Both the position numbers and the translations under genes were made by a program. A model generated the notes under the pieces. The model searched no databases. It was not told the DNA's origin and saw nothing but the letters and a program-made list of their open reading frames with translations. A DNA stretch of 64,000 nt from Amblyornis subalaris (taxonomy: Eukaryota; Chordata; Aves; Passeriformes; Ptilonorhynchidae), in assembly GCA_018881555.1 (NCBI GenBank), contig JACAXG010000233.1, positions 152,787-216,786 on the forward strand, in the 5' to 3' direction. Below are positions 1-11,521 of the stretch, piece by piece (position 1 is the stretch's first letter; every line of letters begins with the position of its first letter).

Positions 1-179
1 TGTCCTGTCCCTCCATCCCTTGTCCCAAGTCCCTCTCCAGCTCTCCTGGAGCCCCTTTAGGCACTGGCAGGGGCTCTCAGGTCTCCCTGGAGCCTCCTCT
101 TCTGCAGGTGAACAGCCCCAGCTCTCCCAGCCTGGCTCCAGAGCAGAGGGGCTCCAGCCCTGGGAGCAGCTCCGTGGGG
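1..179 (-). mobile_element. CR1 retrotransposon fragment, cut by the window edge
   Basis: It is the reverse complement of internal CR1 3' sequence and closely resembles the element at 44.77-45.34 kb (shared GCTCTGGAGCCAGGCTGGGA and GAAGAGAAGGCTCCAGGGAG-type text). It continues beyond the left edge. Confidence 0.9.
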
Positions 180-3150
180 AGAGATGTCAACTGAGGCAAA
201 GAGCATCGGCTGCAATGATGTGAAAACACACACAGAGGACTGAGGTCGTGCAGTGTCCCATGAGGAAGAATTAGGAAGAAAGCAGCAAAACTGAATGAGG
301 AATAAATTCCTGCCCAAACATGTGTCAGCATAACCAGAACAAGGATCTCTCTTTTCCCCACAGCACTTGACAATGGTGAGAGCAAACCAAGACTGTGGTG
401 CACCCCCAGACTGAGTGCAACACAGCTGGTCATTTTTGACTTGCTGTGTCACAACATAAGGGAATTAAATTCTTCAGCACACCAGACAACAGCTCCTCTG
501 CTGTGCCTTATCAGGAGGCATCTGGCCAGGTCAAACTAATTACCAATACTGCACGAGTGCCCTTATCTTGGGCCAAATGTTTTGCTGCTGCAATTATGGA
601 TTCATTAAAGTGCAAAAGCTACTTTTAAAGAAAAGGTACAATTATGTTGCTCAGAGTCAGGAAGCTCGGTGTCAATTAAAGCAAGGTCTACTTCAATTAC
701 TGCACAGGCTGCCTGACTTGTGGATCATACCTTAATACTAAGAGTATCTTTCAGTAGACAGCAATTTGTGCTTGATGACTTTGCAGTCTTCCTTCAGTTT
801 GAATGCTGGCTAAGCATAAATATATTTCAAGTAATCAAAAATCCTCTTAAAATGAACAGTTCTAGCGTTTCTTTCATGTACAGAAATTACCAAGACCTGT
901 GTATTAAGAGGAGCTTGTTTTTGATAACACAAGCTGAAATTATTAATTCAAGACTATAGAGGCCTCACAGAGTTTCCAGTTTTTCTGGCCTAAATCGGTT
1001 TTGGATTTTTAAGCCAACAAACATTTTCTGTTATATACCCACAGCAATCTATCTGGTGAGTCTACACCTACAACCCACAAGTCTGGTGTGGATTCACTGT
1101 TCCACATTATTCTCTCTTTTTTTTTAAATAATAATAATGAGATAAGCCTTGCCTACACAAGCATGAAACAAACCAGGCACAACTAGCTAACTTCATCACT
1201 TCAGTAATGATAAAGCAGTCTAAAATTATTACATTAGGCAAGTACCAGCTATAAATGTGTCTCCCCATGGGACTTTTACTTAAAGAAAGCAGCTTTCCCT
1301 GTACCCACCACCCTGTAGCGGGTGCTTTGCGGATTAAGGGGGCACTTCCATTTTACAGTGGGAGCACCCCAGTGTGTATGTATGCAGAGGAAGGAGCAGA
1401 GAGATGAGGCTGGGTGATGCAGTTCTGCACAGCAACTCAGCCCCTCTGATTCCCTGGGCTGACCAGACACTGTTAGTGGAAGTTAGTAGAAAATAGCAGT
1501 AATAATATTTCAGGTTCCTTCCAGCAAAATCCTGAGCCATCATTTTAAAGGACATTTCTAAGGCACCTTGAGATCTGCAGATTAAAAGGAGCAGTCTTGG
1601 GGAGATGTTACTAATAAAGCGTTTGGCAGCAGTAGGCGGGTTATTTTGGAAGCAGATGTTTAACACATTGAAATCACTTTTCTTCCCTTTCACTCCGAGG
1701 CAGCCGGTTCAACAGGGAGAAAAGTTAGATGTGGAGTACTTAATCAGAGTAGGTTAAGCTCACAACTTGAGGCTGGAAACACTCAGTAAACAAAGCACAC
1801 CCAGGTGATTTCAAACGAGAGTGATTTCAGAACACCTTCCTAAAAAGAGCATTTGTGAATTACTGTAATTTCCAATATTGGAAGACTTCTTGCAGCACAA
1901 GCAAAAAGTAGGGCTGAATTGTTTGGTATTGGAGTCTTGGTTCATAACAGCTCTCACCAGATGTCAGAGAGCTGTACTTTTACACATTAATGTACCTGAC
2001 CTAAATATTCTGATTCTTAAGCATCAGAAAGTCCATTATCTTTCACTGTGGAAACTGCAGCAGCAGTACTTTTGGCCCAGTCTGGCAGAAAGATGTATTC
2101 ACATTCTTGATTTATTTTCATTTGTGCAGCTGGGAAGGCTGTTGGTGGTGAAGGCAAGGGCATCTATGTATGCAAGATGAAGGCCTTACCCTGCCAAACC
2201 CTCAGGAATCCTGCAGGAATAAACAGAAAGATGCTCATGCTTTATTCTGGAGACCTGGTACACCTCTGTGTTGGAGCTGTTCAGAAACACAGATTTGTTT
2301 GGATACAAGTGGAGAGGGGGACAAGGATGTTCCCAACAACTGCTGCACTTAGAAATGGGAGTTCTTCCTGGGAAAACAGCTCAGCACCACGTCCAGAGAA
2401 ACTGAGCTGCTCGCTAACTCACTGCCAGTCAGGTGAAGGTCTGCCACTCACTTACACATCTTGGTGTGCACTGGTTAGGACTTAAAAAAGAAACAGCCTG
2501 CTTAAATTACAGAGGAACCTGAAGAACTATCCATGCAGCAGGCGCTCCCAGTGCTGCTGCTGCTGCAGCGAAGGTGCTGGCACCGCCCGTCGAGATGAAC
2601 ACTCGAGCAGCGCTCGCTCTGCCCCGCACACCACCACGCACTGTGACAGCTCCTGCCTCGGTGTGCAGCACAGAAAGCAAGCTCCTCATCCTGCCTGCAC
2701 TCAAGCTGCTGACTCACAAGCCACCGCCAACGATTATCAGAAGTTTCCTCCTGTGACTGCAACGCACAGCTGCTTTTAAAATACACGCTCAGGCTAAATT
2801 TCTACAGATCTTATCGTGTCTAATGAGGCATTAGCCACTGCTGGCTGCACACACACCGGTCACTTGCAGAGTTGCACATTCTGCCCAGCTCTTTCATTTG
2901 CCCATATGTAAATACAGGTACACAGAAAACCTCCCTTTGATGTTCACTGCTTTTTGGAGTTAAGAACACAAAGGCACCAAATAATCAACATTTGGTGGCT
3001 GTGATCTTGCTCGGCCGTAAGATAGTCCTTTTTCATCAACCCTTTATCAATGTGCTGTAAGTTTGTCTTTTTTTTTTCCTGTTAATTAAGAGATTCTTGC
3101 CATGACACACCACCCCGGGTTGCTCAGACAACACTTATATAGTATTTTTT
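180..3150. other. Non-coding, AT-rich unique sequence
   Basis: No repeat family and no convincing exon is seen. ORFs of up to about 100 codons (for example 1878-2180 plus) have chance-like composition. The 540-720 segment is AT-rich with several ATTA cores and resembles a conserved element. A T run lies near 3068-3078. Confidence 0.6.
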
Positions 3151-3359
3151 AATGCTTCTGTGCAGCGAGGCCACGAGGAGCGTGGGGCCAGCCACGGCGG
3201 CGGGTCAGCCACGGCCACTTCTCTGAACGAGCAGCCAAGAGGCCAAACCTAAACACCAACTAAAAGTACCAGGCGGCGCTTCCTCCTCCAAGGCCGCGGC
3301 AGGGGCTCCGCTATTTCCCAACTTTCACTGTCCAGGGCCACGGGAGTTCAGGGCAGGTC

Positions 3360-3388
3360 GGGACCGGGACCGGGACCGGGGCCGGGGG
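3360..3388 (+). other. G-quadruplex motif
   Basis: Five G tracts of three to five bases are separated by ACC or CC spacers. The motif satisfies the usual G3+N1-7 rule and lies within the CpG island. Confidence 0.7.
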
Positions 3389-3981
3389 CCGCGGGAGCGG
3401 CTGAGCCCGCTGCGGGGACGCTCCCCGAGGCCTCGGGCAGCTCCCGGCGGGCTAGCAGCTCCATTTGTCACCCTTCTGACAGGGGTAAACACGCACAGGC
3501 ACGGCCACGGCCAGGGCTGCTTCCCCCGGCACCTCCGCACCTGCCGCAGGGCCCAGGGCTGCCCCCGCCGCAGGCCGAGCCTCGGGGCCTCGCACCACCG
3601 TGCTGCTGCTTCGGCACTACCCCCTGGGGCGCCGGCCGGGGGACACGGAGCATCCCGGGCGGGCTCCATCCCCTCCCCGCGCCCGGGCGGCCTCCAGCCC
3701 CTCAGGACGCCCCGTAGACACGGGTTTGTAAAGAGACAGAGGCCTGTGGTGCGCCGCCGCAGTTGTATAATTGTTACCAGAACGGGATCTACCTCCTCTT
3801 CCTGCGGCTGCTGCCCGCTGAGCGATGCCGGCCGAGGACCTGTTCCTACTGAGTGAGAGCACCACCCGCCCGCCGGAGCTGCGTCCACCGCGGAACCCGC
3901 CACTGAATGGAGCACACACGGAGGCACCGCGGAGGGACACCCCGGGGGGCGGGCGTCGGCCGCGACTGACAGCTCAAAGAG

Positions 3982-4167
3982 CCAATCGAAGGGAAGGAAG
4001 CTCGCCGGCGACGGAGGCGTTTGGCCAATGAACGCTTTTTCCCGCCTCCACAGAGGGGAAAGCGGGACAGGCACGGCGGGGCGGTGCCCGTCGTATGTTA
4101 ATCAGGTAGGGAGAGACAGCGAATCAGCGTGGAGGGGCGGGGCTACGTGAGGGGCGAGAGGCGGGGC
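3982..4167. promoter_or_regulatory. Cluster of two CCAAT boxes and two GC boxes
   Basis: CCAAT is at 3982-3986 and 4025-4029, both on the plus strand and 43 bases apart. GGGGCGGGGC is at 4134-4143 and GGCGGGGC at 4160-4167. The arrangement is typical of TATA-less CpG-island promoters (NF-Y and Sp-family sites). Confidence 0.6.
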
Positions 4168-4169
4168 TC

Positions 4170-5035
4170 CGTGAGGGGATGGGGAGGGTGGGGATGGGGA
4201 ACGAGCGAATGGGGAATGAGGGCCTGGGGGTCGGGGAATGGGAATGAGGGGACGGGGATGTGAAGGGTTGGTGTCCAGGAGAGGATGGGGAATATGAGGG
4301 GTCTGGGTCCATAGGAGAACGGTGTCTGTGAGGGAATGGGGTCTGTGAAAGGTTGGGGTCTGTGAGGTGACAGGGGCTGTGATGGGATGGTGCCTGTGCG
4401 ACGACATGATCCATGAGGGGATGGCGACCATGAGGGTTTGGGGGCCATGAGAATGTGGAGGTCTGTGAGGAGATGGGGCTGGGAGGGAACAGGATCCACG
4501 AGGGGATGGGGGCTGTGATGGGCTGGGGCCATGAGGGATTTGGGGGCCTGAGGGGATAGCGCTGTGAGGGGTTGGGGGGGTGAGGAGGTAGGGTCCATAA
4601 AGGGTCTGGGTCCATGAGGGGATGGGGCTATGAGGGGTAGGGGGTGTGAGAAGGTGGGGTCCATACATAAAGGGGTTCTGTAGCTGTGAGGGGATGGGGC
4701 TGTGAGGAGTTGGGAGTGTGAGGAGGTGGGATCCATAAAGGGGTTTTGTATCTGTGAGGAGATGGGGGAGTGTGAGGAGTTGTGGTCCATAAAGGGGTTC
4801 TGTACCTGTGAGGGGACGGGGCTGTGAGGGGTTGGGGGTGTGAGGAGGTGGGGTCCATAAAGGGGTTCTGTATCTGTGAGGGGACGGGGCTGTGAGGGGT
4901 TGGGGGTGTGAGGAGGTGGGGTCCATAAAGGGGTTCTGTATCTGTGAGGGGATGGGGCTGTGAGGAGTTGGGGATGCGAGGACATGGGGTCCATGAGGGG
5001 TCTGGGTCCATGGGGGGATGGGGCTGTGAGTGCCA
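4170..5035. repeat. G-rich minisatellite, about 68-bp unit
   Basis: Repeats of a unit containing GGTCCATAAAGGGGTTCTGT, then GTGAGGGGACGGGGCTGTGA, then GGTTGGGGGTGTGAGGAGGT. The spacing is 68 bases at 4784, 4852 and 4920; one unit is 54 bases. The array is clear from about 4560 to 5035 and degenerate to the left. The minus strand therefore reads as long Pro-rich frames. Confidence 0.93.
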
Positions 5036-5610
5036 TGTGGCACCCAGGGTGGTGGCGACTGTGGCTCCTGAGGGCCATCACGCTGGGGAGGAGGCTGAGG
5101 AAAGGCAAAGCAGGAGGAAGGCAGCAGAGGGAGCGGTGGTAGGGAAATGGGGTCGCCCCACACAGAGTTCCTTGAAGCAACATGGGAGCTGCGCCCAATG
5201 GCTGGGGCCCTACATGGAATAGGGCTCCTCAAAGCGTGCAGAGCCACAGCACTGAGTTAACCTCTGCCTCGTGTGCTGCCACAGGGAACCTGCAGGGCTG
5301 GAACACCCTTGGACTCAAACAGAAGGCTTGGCAGAAGACACCGAGACAGCTAATGCTGCAGGTCAGCTCCAAAACTGCAAAAAGAAAGAGAGCAAACCGA
5401 TCACTTTTCACAACAGCATTTGGCTGTTTGTCCTAACAATGGTCTCACCCCAGCAGAAGTGATGCCCTTCCCCAGCTCAGCCTCCACAGCGTTTGGAGAG
5501 GGAAAGGACAGGGGTGTGAAACAGCTCAGCGCATCTCAGACTTCATCCCTCTCCTCTCCAGCCCAAGCTCTGAGATGTTTTCCAATGTTGCAAATTTTGG
5601 GGCTGTTAAT
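5036..5610. other. Non-coding unique sequence
   Basis: No exon, RNA gene or repeat was recognised here. Confidence 0.55.
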
Positions 5611-5838
5611 CACGGAATCCTGGAACGGTTTGGGTTGGAAAGGACCTTAAAGATCATCCACAGGCAGGGACACCTTCCACTATGCCAGGCTGCTCCCAAC
5701 CTGGCCTTGGACACTTCCAGGGCTGAGGCAGCCACAGCTTCTCTGGGACACAGGTGCCAGGCCCTCACCACCCTCACAGGCAAGAATTCCTTCCCAATAC
5801 CCCATCTAACCCTGCCTGCTGTCAGTTTAGAACTAAAG
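5611..5838 (-). mobile_element. CR1 retrotransposon 3' fragment
   Basis: The plus strand starts with a CACGGAATCC-type tail and GGTTTGGGTTGGAAAGGACC and runs to CCCATCTAACCCTGC, which is the reverse complement of a CR1 3' end. Confidence 0.95.
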
Positions 5839-5849
5839 ATTTTATTTTA

Positions 5850-6245
5850 ACAAGAAATTTTATTAAGTAAGAACTTTGATTCCCTGCTGGCACTGAACAC
5901 GATTTAAATAGTTTGATGAACGGATGAGCACTTTGCAGTTAAAAGAAGAAGAGTCACTATAGTAACAGTATCAAATATGTAAACCCACTTAATGAAAACC
6001 TCCTCGCCTAATTACGATTTTGAGGCCTGTCATGAGGAGCACATTCAGCTGCTGTCCCCCTGTGCCAGCAGGACCGCGGCGGCTTTGAAACCTTTCTGAA
6101 TAACGCTGTTCTGCACCTATAAACAAAGGACATTGCGAAAATAACCTGCAAGGTCACGCCTTTGTGCCGGGCTATTAATAGCCCAAACCGAGGGCAATTA
6201 AAAAGGCCTGGCTTCGTACCCGGATCGCATAAATCACCGCTGCTG
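5850..6245. promoter_or_regulatory. Candidate cis-regulatory module with MEF2 palindrome
   Basis: This is repeat-free sequence with a FOX-like ATAAACA (6119-6125), an extended nuclear-receptor half-site AAGGTCA (6150-6156), and the perfect 16-bp palindrome GGGCTATTAATAGCCC (6169-6184). The palindrome contains CTATTAATAG, a full match to the MEF2 consensus. The close clustering suggests an enhancer, but conservation was not tested. Confidence 0.4.
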
Positions 6246-6648
6246 TAAGCCCCTGTCGCCCCAGCCCGGGCGAGGGCCCTGCCCAGGGTGCCCGGTGAGC
6301 AGCTGAGGCCTCGCTGACACACACTGTGCGGCTCTTTGTTGTGAAAGAAGGGCTGTCTGCAGAGCTGCGCTGTAATTAGTCACAGCGGAGGAAAACCTGC
6401 ACCCCGGGGAATGCAATCTGGCAGGGCTGCGGGGCCTGCTACTCCCAGCAGCGATGGCTGGTGGGGGGAGAGCTGTGGTTTCCAGGCAGAAGAACCCACT
6501 GCTGTTTCCCCAGCAGCGCTGTGGCATCAGCTGTGCTCATTCTCAAACCCAGGCTCCAAACCCTTCCCGAGATACAGGTTGCTGTGGAGAGGAGGCCTCG
6601 TCAGTGCTTCCTGCCTTAACACAGCCCCAGCCTCGCAGGGGCAGCAGG
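6246..6648. other. Non-coding unique sequence
   Basis: GC-rich unique DNA. Nothing specific was recognised. Confidence 0.5.
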
Positions 6649-7195
6649 ATCATGGAATCATGGAATCATTTGGGTTGGGATAGCCCTCAGAACATCCAGT
6701 CCAACTGTCCCCCAGCACTGCCAAGGCCACCACTCACCCATGTCCCCAAGTGCCGCATCCACACGGCTTTTAAATCCCTCCAGGGATGGAGACTCCACCA
6801 CTGCCCTGGGCAGCTGTGCCAGGGCTGGATAACCCTTTGGGTGAAGAAACTGTTCCCTAATATCCAACCTGACCCTCCCCCGGCACAGCTCAAGGCCGTT
6901 CCTTCTCCTCCTGTCCCTGTTCCTTGGGAGCAGAGCCCGACCACCCCTGGCTGCCCCCTCCTGTCAGGGAGTTCTGCAGAGCCAGAAGGTCCCCCCTGAG
7001 TCTCCTTTTCTCCAGGCTGAGCCCCTTTCCCAGCTCCCTCAGCCGCTCCTGCTGCTCCAGACCCTTCCCCAGCTCCGTTCCCTGCCCTGGACACGCTCCA
7101 GCCCCTCAGTGTCTCTCTTGTCCTGAGGGTCCCAGAGCTGTCCCCAGCACTGGAGGTGCCTCAGCAGGGCCAGCACAGGGCACGGGCACCGTCCT
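6649..7195 (-). mobile_element. CR1 retrotransposon 3' fragment, long copy
   Basis: It begins with the tail repeat GGATCATGGAATCATGGAAT, continues through TTTGGGTTGGGATAGCC and CAACTGTCCCCCAGCACTGC, and ends in the CCAGCACTGGAGGTGCCTCA segment. At about 550 bases it is the longest CR1 in the window. It belongs to a different subfamily from the copies with GCCATGGGCAGGGACACC. Confidence 0.95.
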
Positions 7196-7877
7196 GGGGC
7201 TGTGTCCACCCCGTGGCTGGGACAGCCCGGGGGCCACTGGCCTCCCCCCACAGAGCCATGTGCCATGAAACAGCTCAGCCCGTGTCCTGTGGATGCAAAC
7301 TTGACTTGTCCCAAGACAGCCTGGGTGCTTTACCCCAGTCTACAGGAACAGCAATCCCACGGGACAGCAATCCCAGGACCCTGCTTTCTCAAGCCCAGCC
7401 TTCATCTCATGTTGCCACAAAGCCACCAAGTGCATGTGACATTTATAGCTAATCCATGCCACTGTCTGCGTTATAGAAAAGGAGGAGCAGTTGTTTCTCC
7501 TTCCTCCCCAGGACTTTTGTCACCATATTTGGTGCTCAACACAGAAGAGTTTCTCCTGGCACACAGAACGTTGTTGCTTTGCTGTTGCCAGGAGAACAAC
7601 CGGGAGCCCTGGGAGTCTCCCAGCTCTGTAAAGCTGGCTCTGCTACCTCTCTTGACGGTGCTGGAGCAGCCTGCAGAGGTGTCATTCAGAAACTTTTAAC
7701 GCAGCAGATGACCATTTCATGATCACTCCACGCTTCCTGCGTGCACAGGCCTTTGCGCTTTGCCGGGGTTCCCTTTCAGAGGGAGCCAGCAGTTTGTGCT
7801 GAAGCAGAATGCATCTCCCAAAAATCATCCCACCACTGTTTGAAGGTAGATTTCTTAAATCACATCAAGGTGGTTTC
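7196..7877. other. Non-coding unique sequence
   Basis: No exon or repeat was recognised. Confidence 0.5.
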
Positions 7878-8181
7878 TTAAATCACTTCCACCCTCCTAA
7901 AAAGGTGTTCTATTTCTCTTTTGAGTTTTCCTAGACTTCTGATCATCTTCTGCTTGTTTTTTCTCTCTTTACTGAAAAGAACTTCCTGTTCCATTTTTCT
8001 CACAACAAACTCAGGCTGCTTGTAACCACTTCTGCCTGATAAAGTAAACAGAAGGCTTGTTTCCCATTCTTGAGATAATTTTGACTCTCCTTTCTGTGAC
8101 ATTTCCAGTTTTTCAGATATCTCCTTTAAAGCAATGCCACCAGCACTGGACTCTGTGTTCTTGTTTGTCATATCACTGATC
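7878..8181 (-). CDS. Candidate coding exon of an unidentified gene (97-codon ORF)
   Basis: The minus strand carries an ORF of 97 codons (ATG at 8169-8171, TAA at 7878-7880) rich in Lys, Glu and Ser, with a heptad-like basic segment near the end (KLKREIEHLFRRVE). Its codon choice and composition look coding, unlike the Cys-, Pro- or Trp-rich chance ORFs around it. A possible acceptor (T-rich tract then TCAAG|GATC, exon from 8181) precedes it in frame. No domain or family was recognised and no partner exon was found. It could be the last exon of a small gene, a retained fragment, or chance. Confidence 0.3.
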
Positions 8182-9414
8182 CTTGATGCAAGTAAATAAA
8201 TAAAAATAATCTCTGTTCCAGTTGCCTAGATCTGTCCTTTCATTCCTTCCATAGTGCCACACTGTCACTGCCATAAACACACTGATCGTGTAGCTGTGTG
8301 TATACAGCTGACACAGAACAAACAATTATTTAAGCAGTGATATTAGTTTTTAACTAACTCCAATCTCAAAAGGCTTTTGCAGTGCAGCCTGGCAGAACAA
8401 GCCATCTCTCAGAAGACAGTCTCTGTGGCTTGATAAAAACTGGCCTCTTCGCCTTCTGCTCTTTATTTCTGCTAGAAAGAGGTGTTGATGGTTGGCTATG
8501 ACACGGTCAGACTAATCCTGGTACAAAGAGGTGACCCAGCTGACTCTTCTCATTTAGATTATGAGACCGTAGCGGGAATCAGGCAGTAAAGATGACGGTT
8601 ACCCTGAGGCAAGGTTTGTGAAGGAAAATAACGTCTTTTATTACAACAATTCCACTAAAAGATATTACTTCTCTCCACGAGCCTTGCCCCTTTTGCCTCT
8701 TCAGATAGAGCAACAACATTGCTAAGCACGTTTACACTGTTTCCATTATTTTGATTCCATTTCTGACTAGTAGTTTTTTCCTACGTTTTAAAGCAGTTCT
8801 GCTTAAAATTTCTCACTTTGCCTTTTCGGACTCAAATGTATGCAGAGCAGTCTCTGCCCCTGGGACCGGCTCAGCTGGGAACAGCCCACATTCGTGCTGT
8901 TCAGGTGCTTTACCATCCAAACCAACCCTCACAGGCACACTGTATTTTGGGAATAACGTGCTAATTCCCAGTCTGTCTCCAGGGGTTGTCTGGGAAAATG
9001 CTAGGGGGCCTTTTCCAGAGCTATGCCTGGAATTGTGCTAACGATTTGATGGTGTAGGTGACAAAGCTCCAGCTCCTGGGAATTCTTTGTGGCACTGTTA
9101 ATTCTGCCCTGATGGGGATGACATCGTTTGAACATGCAACCCTATCTGTAAGTCTTCCCAGTCAGGGAGCTGTGGCCTGCAGGGACGCCAGTCCCTCCTC
9201 AGCTCTGACGAATTCCTTTGTCAGTGCCTCTCATTGTAGGCTGACAGGTCTGTCTTTTGCGGCTTTTTAATCTATGTTTCACTTTCTCTGCTTGTGACCT
9301 GCAGCCTCTTTTTAGGCCAGGGACCTGTGTGACCTCAGCTCCTGGGTCAGCTCCACTCTGCTGAGCTCCCGAACAGCCAGGGCCGCGGTGAGGCAGCCCG
9401 AGGTGGGCTAACCG
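8182..9414. other. Non-coding unique sequence
   Basis: AT-rich to mixed unique DNA. Nothing specific was seen. Confidence 0.5.
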
Positions 9415-9625
9415 GGTGGGATTTGGGCTAGACAGAAGGAAGAAGCTTTTTGTGGTGAGGGTGGTAAATTTAATGGGGTAAATTATAGTGAGGGTGGCAA
9501 GTTTTGTGTGAGGGGTACGGTGAGGTTGGCAGAGGCTGCCCGGAGAGGTGGTGGCTGCCCCAGCCCTGGAAACATTCAAGGCCAGGCTGGATGGGGCTCT
9601 GAGCACCACGGTCTAGCGGAAGACC
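9415..9625 (+). mobile_element. CR1 retrotransposon fragment
   Basis: Plus-strand text includes GGAAGAAGCTTTTTGTGGTG, then GCAGAGGCTGCCCGGAGAGG and CATTCAAGGCCAGGCTGGAT. An internal stretch with two extra GTGAGGGTGG-like copies looks like a small tandem expansion. Confidence 0.88.
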
Positions 9626-11062
9626 ACGGGTACCACACAGAGCGGATTTCACAGCGGGAGGCCACAGCCTTTTTGATGCTTTCATCCTCTAATATATCTG
9701 CCCTCCTGCTGGGCAGCCCCCTTCCCCCCGCTGCTGCTGCCTGTATCCGCTGCGCTAAAGCCAGGTGTATTTATTCATGTGTGCTGTGGCCACCACTCAG
9801 CTCTGGTGCAGGCACACCGTGACCTTTTCCTACGCCATCCTCAAAACCGCGAGCTTTCTTCCAGAAACCATCTACAGCAACCTGTCTCTGCCCCCTGAAT
9901 CATCTTCCTTGACATCATGTTCCTTGTATTTCGTCTCGAGTGGCTGAGCCCCTGCTGCCTTGACGGGAGAACAGAAGGACATTCCGGGGCTGGATGCGTG
10001 CACATCCCGGAGCAGTGTAACCGTGTCAGCAGCATCGACCTGTGTCTCGCAGACTCCATTCGAGCAGAAAGCGGAGCGAGCACAGAGGGGAAGGACTGCC
10101 CTCTTCTGACCGCTCAGCACATACCACGCTGGGATTGTCACGCCTTGCTCTGCCCGCAGCGGGGACGAAAAGCACCAAAACCACCAAATTCCGCTTGAGT
10201 TTACAAGTGCTGAAGTCCCACCGACCTCAGCTGGGCTGGGAAGAGGTGTCACTCGGACACCTCCGGGGAGAGTCTAACCCCATCGGGAGGGGTTTGGTGA
10301 CACTGCATTTGGGTTCAAGATCCTGAAATCAGCATACAGCGCTTTCGGGTCTCTCTCCCCTCGCACGGTGTGCGTGTGTGCTGCAGGATGAGGACCCACC
10401 TTGCAGGGACCGGCCAGAGCCCGTGCTGAGCCTTGAAAGCTAAAGGATGAGTCCCACCAGCATGTGCTCACTCCATGACTCCTGCTTCTGCTTTTAAACT
10501 GATGGACACCCCACTCTCAGCCTGGGCTCCCAGGCAACTGCACTGGTACCTCAGGCTGGACACTGCTGAGAACACCCTGCTTTTGTCTCCGTACGGCAGT
10601 GACTGACAAAAATGACAGAGAGACCTGACAAAAAAGATCCATTAACCGCACAGGTCTCAAATTGCAGTGGCTTGAGACGCTCTAAAATGCATTTTCTGTA
10701 CTTGTTAGCACAGTGTCCCTGTCTCGGCCCTGACTTCTCCGTGTCTAGCAAAGGACGGCCTCCTAACCAGGGCTAAACTACCTAGTTTCCCACAAAGTGA
10801 AGAAAGAACTGATAAGCAGAGTACCATCCTGGCACTAAGGAGAAACAGCTTTTGCTTTCTGGGTTACCGTTCACCTGCTGAACACTGCTGAAGGCAAAGC
10901 AATCCCCGGGACTCTGCTAAAGCAGCGTGACAGCTGCCGGCCCACGACGTTCCCTCTGTGTCCCGCTTGGACCCCTTTGCACTTCGTCCTGCGTGTAGTC
11001 CCACTGGACACCTGTTGCCAGCTGAACCTTAAAATCTAACCCCTCCTGCAGGAGAGGCTGAT
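9626..11062. other. Non-coding unique sequence
   Basis: No supported feature. Chance ORFs occur on both strands. Confidence 0.5.
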
Positions 11063-11108
11063 GGTAAAACACAGAAACGTTCGTGTTGGAAAAGACCCGA
11101 TCAAGGAG
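11063..11108 (-). mobile_element. Short, diverged CR1 3' tail
   Basis: CGTTCGTGTTGGAAAAGACC followed by GATCAAGGAGGG resembles the reverse complement of a CR1 3' end. It is short and degenerate. Confidence 0.5.
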
Positions 11109-11521
11109 GGACAACGGCGGGATGAGTTTTTGCATCTCACACCAGGAGTGAGGGCCATAAATCCCTCACAGCACTTGTGCACTTGGTCACTCTGCAGAGT
11201 GCACAGACACCTGGATTTGGGGCAGTGTCAGATGTCTCGGTTACGAGATACCTGGATAGGGAGTTACAGCCAGCTGCAAAGCCTCTGCTATAAAGAGAGC
11301 TTTGGCACTTATTCAGCAGCCCTTCCATAGTTGAAATTACAGAGAACCTAACTCAAGTGAGATTTCATCAACAATGCTGTGAGTGGAAGTCTCTAATTCT
11401 CAACCACTCCCACAAACAGGATTTTTCTCTTTTTCTGAGAGTGAGGGAACTTGAGTCTCTTGAAAACCCAGACCTATTTAGCTAACATGTTTTGTTTCTT
11501 TTTCTTTTTGCCTTGTTTAAG

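Larger units (their letters stand above)
3150..4170. promoter_or_regulatory. CpG island, probable promoter
   Basis: Roughly 75 CpGs occur in the 800 bases from 3300 to 4100, which is close to the expected number for the GC content, so this is a real unmethylated-type island. It contains two CCAAT boxes, two GC boxes, a five-tract G run at 3360-3388 and no repeats. A possible minus-strand donor (TCTG|GTAACA near 3779) would suit a non-coding first exon of a gene running left. From the human order MAPK4-MRO-ME2 (memory), ME2 is the best guess. The direction of transcription is not established. Confidence 0.7.

Noticed and set aside
3325..4074. Minus-strand ORF of 249 codons in the left CpG island
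   Set aside because: Low complexity Arg/Pro/Gly/Ala composition typical of CpG islands; no recognisable domain and no conserved start.
4102..5247. Minus-strand Pro/Ser/His-rich ORF of 381 codons and two overlapping long ORFs
   Set aside because: They are read out of the 68-bp G-rich minisatellite; several frames are open at once and none has domains or splice support.
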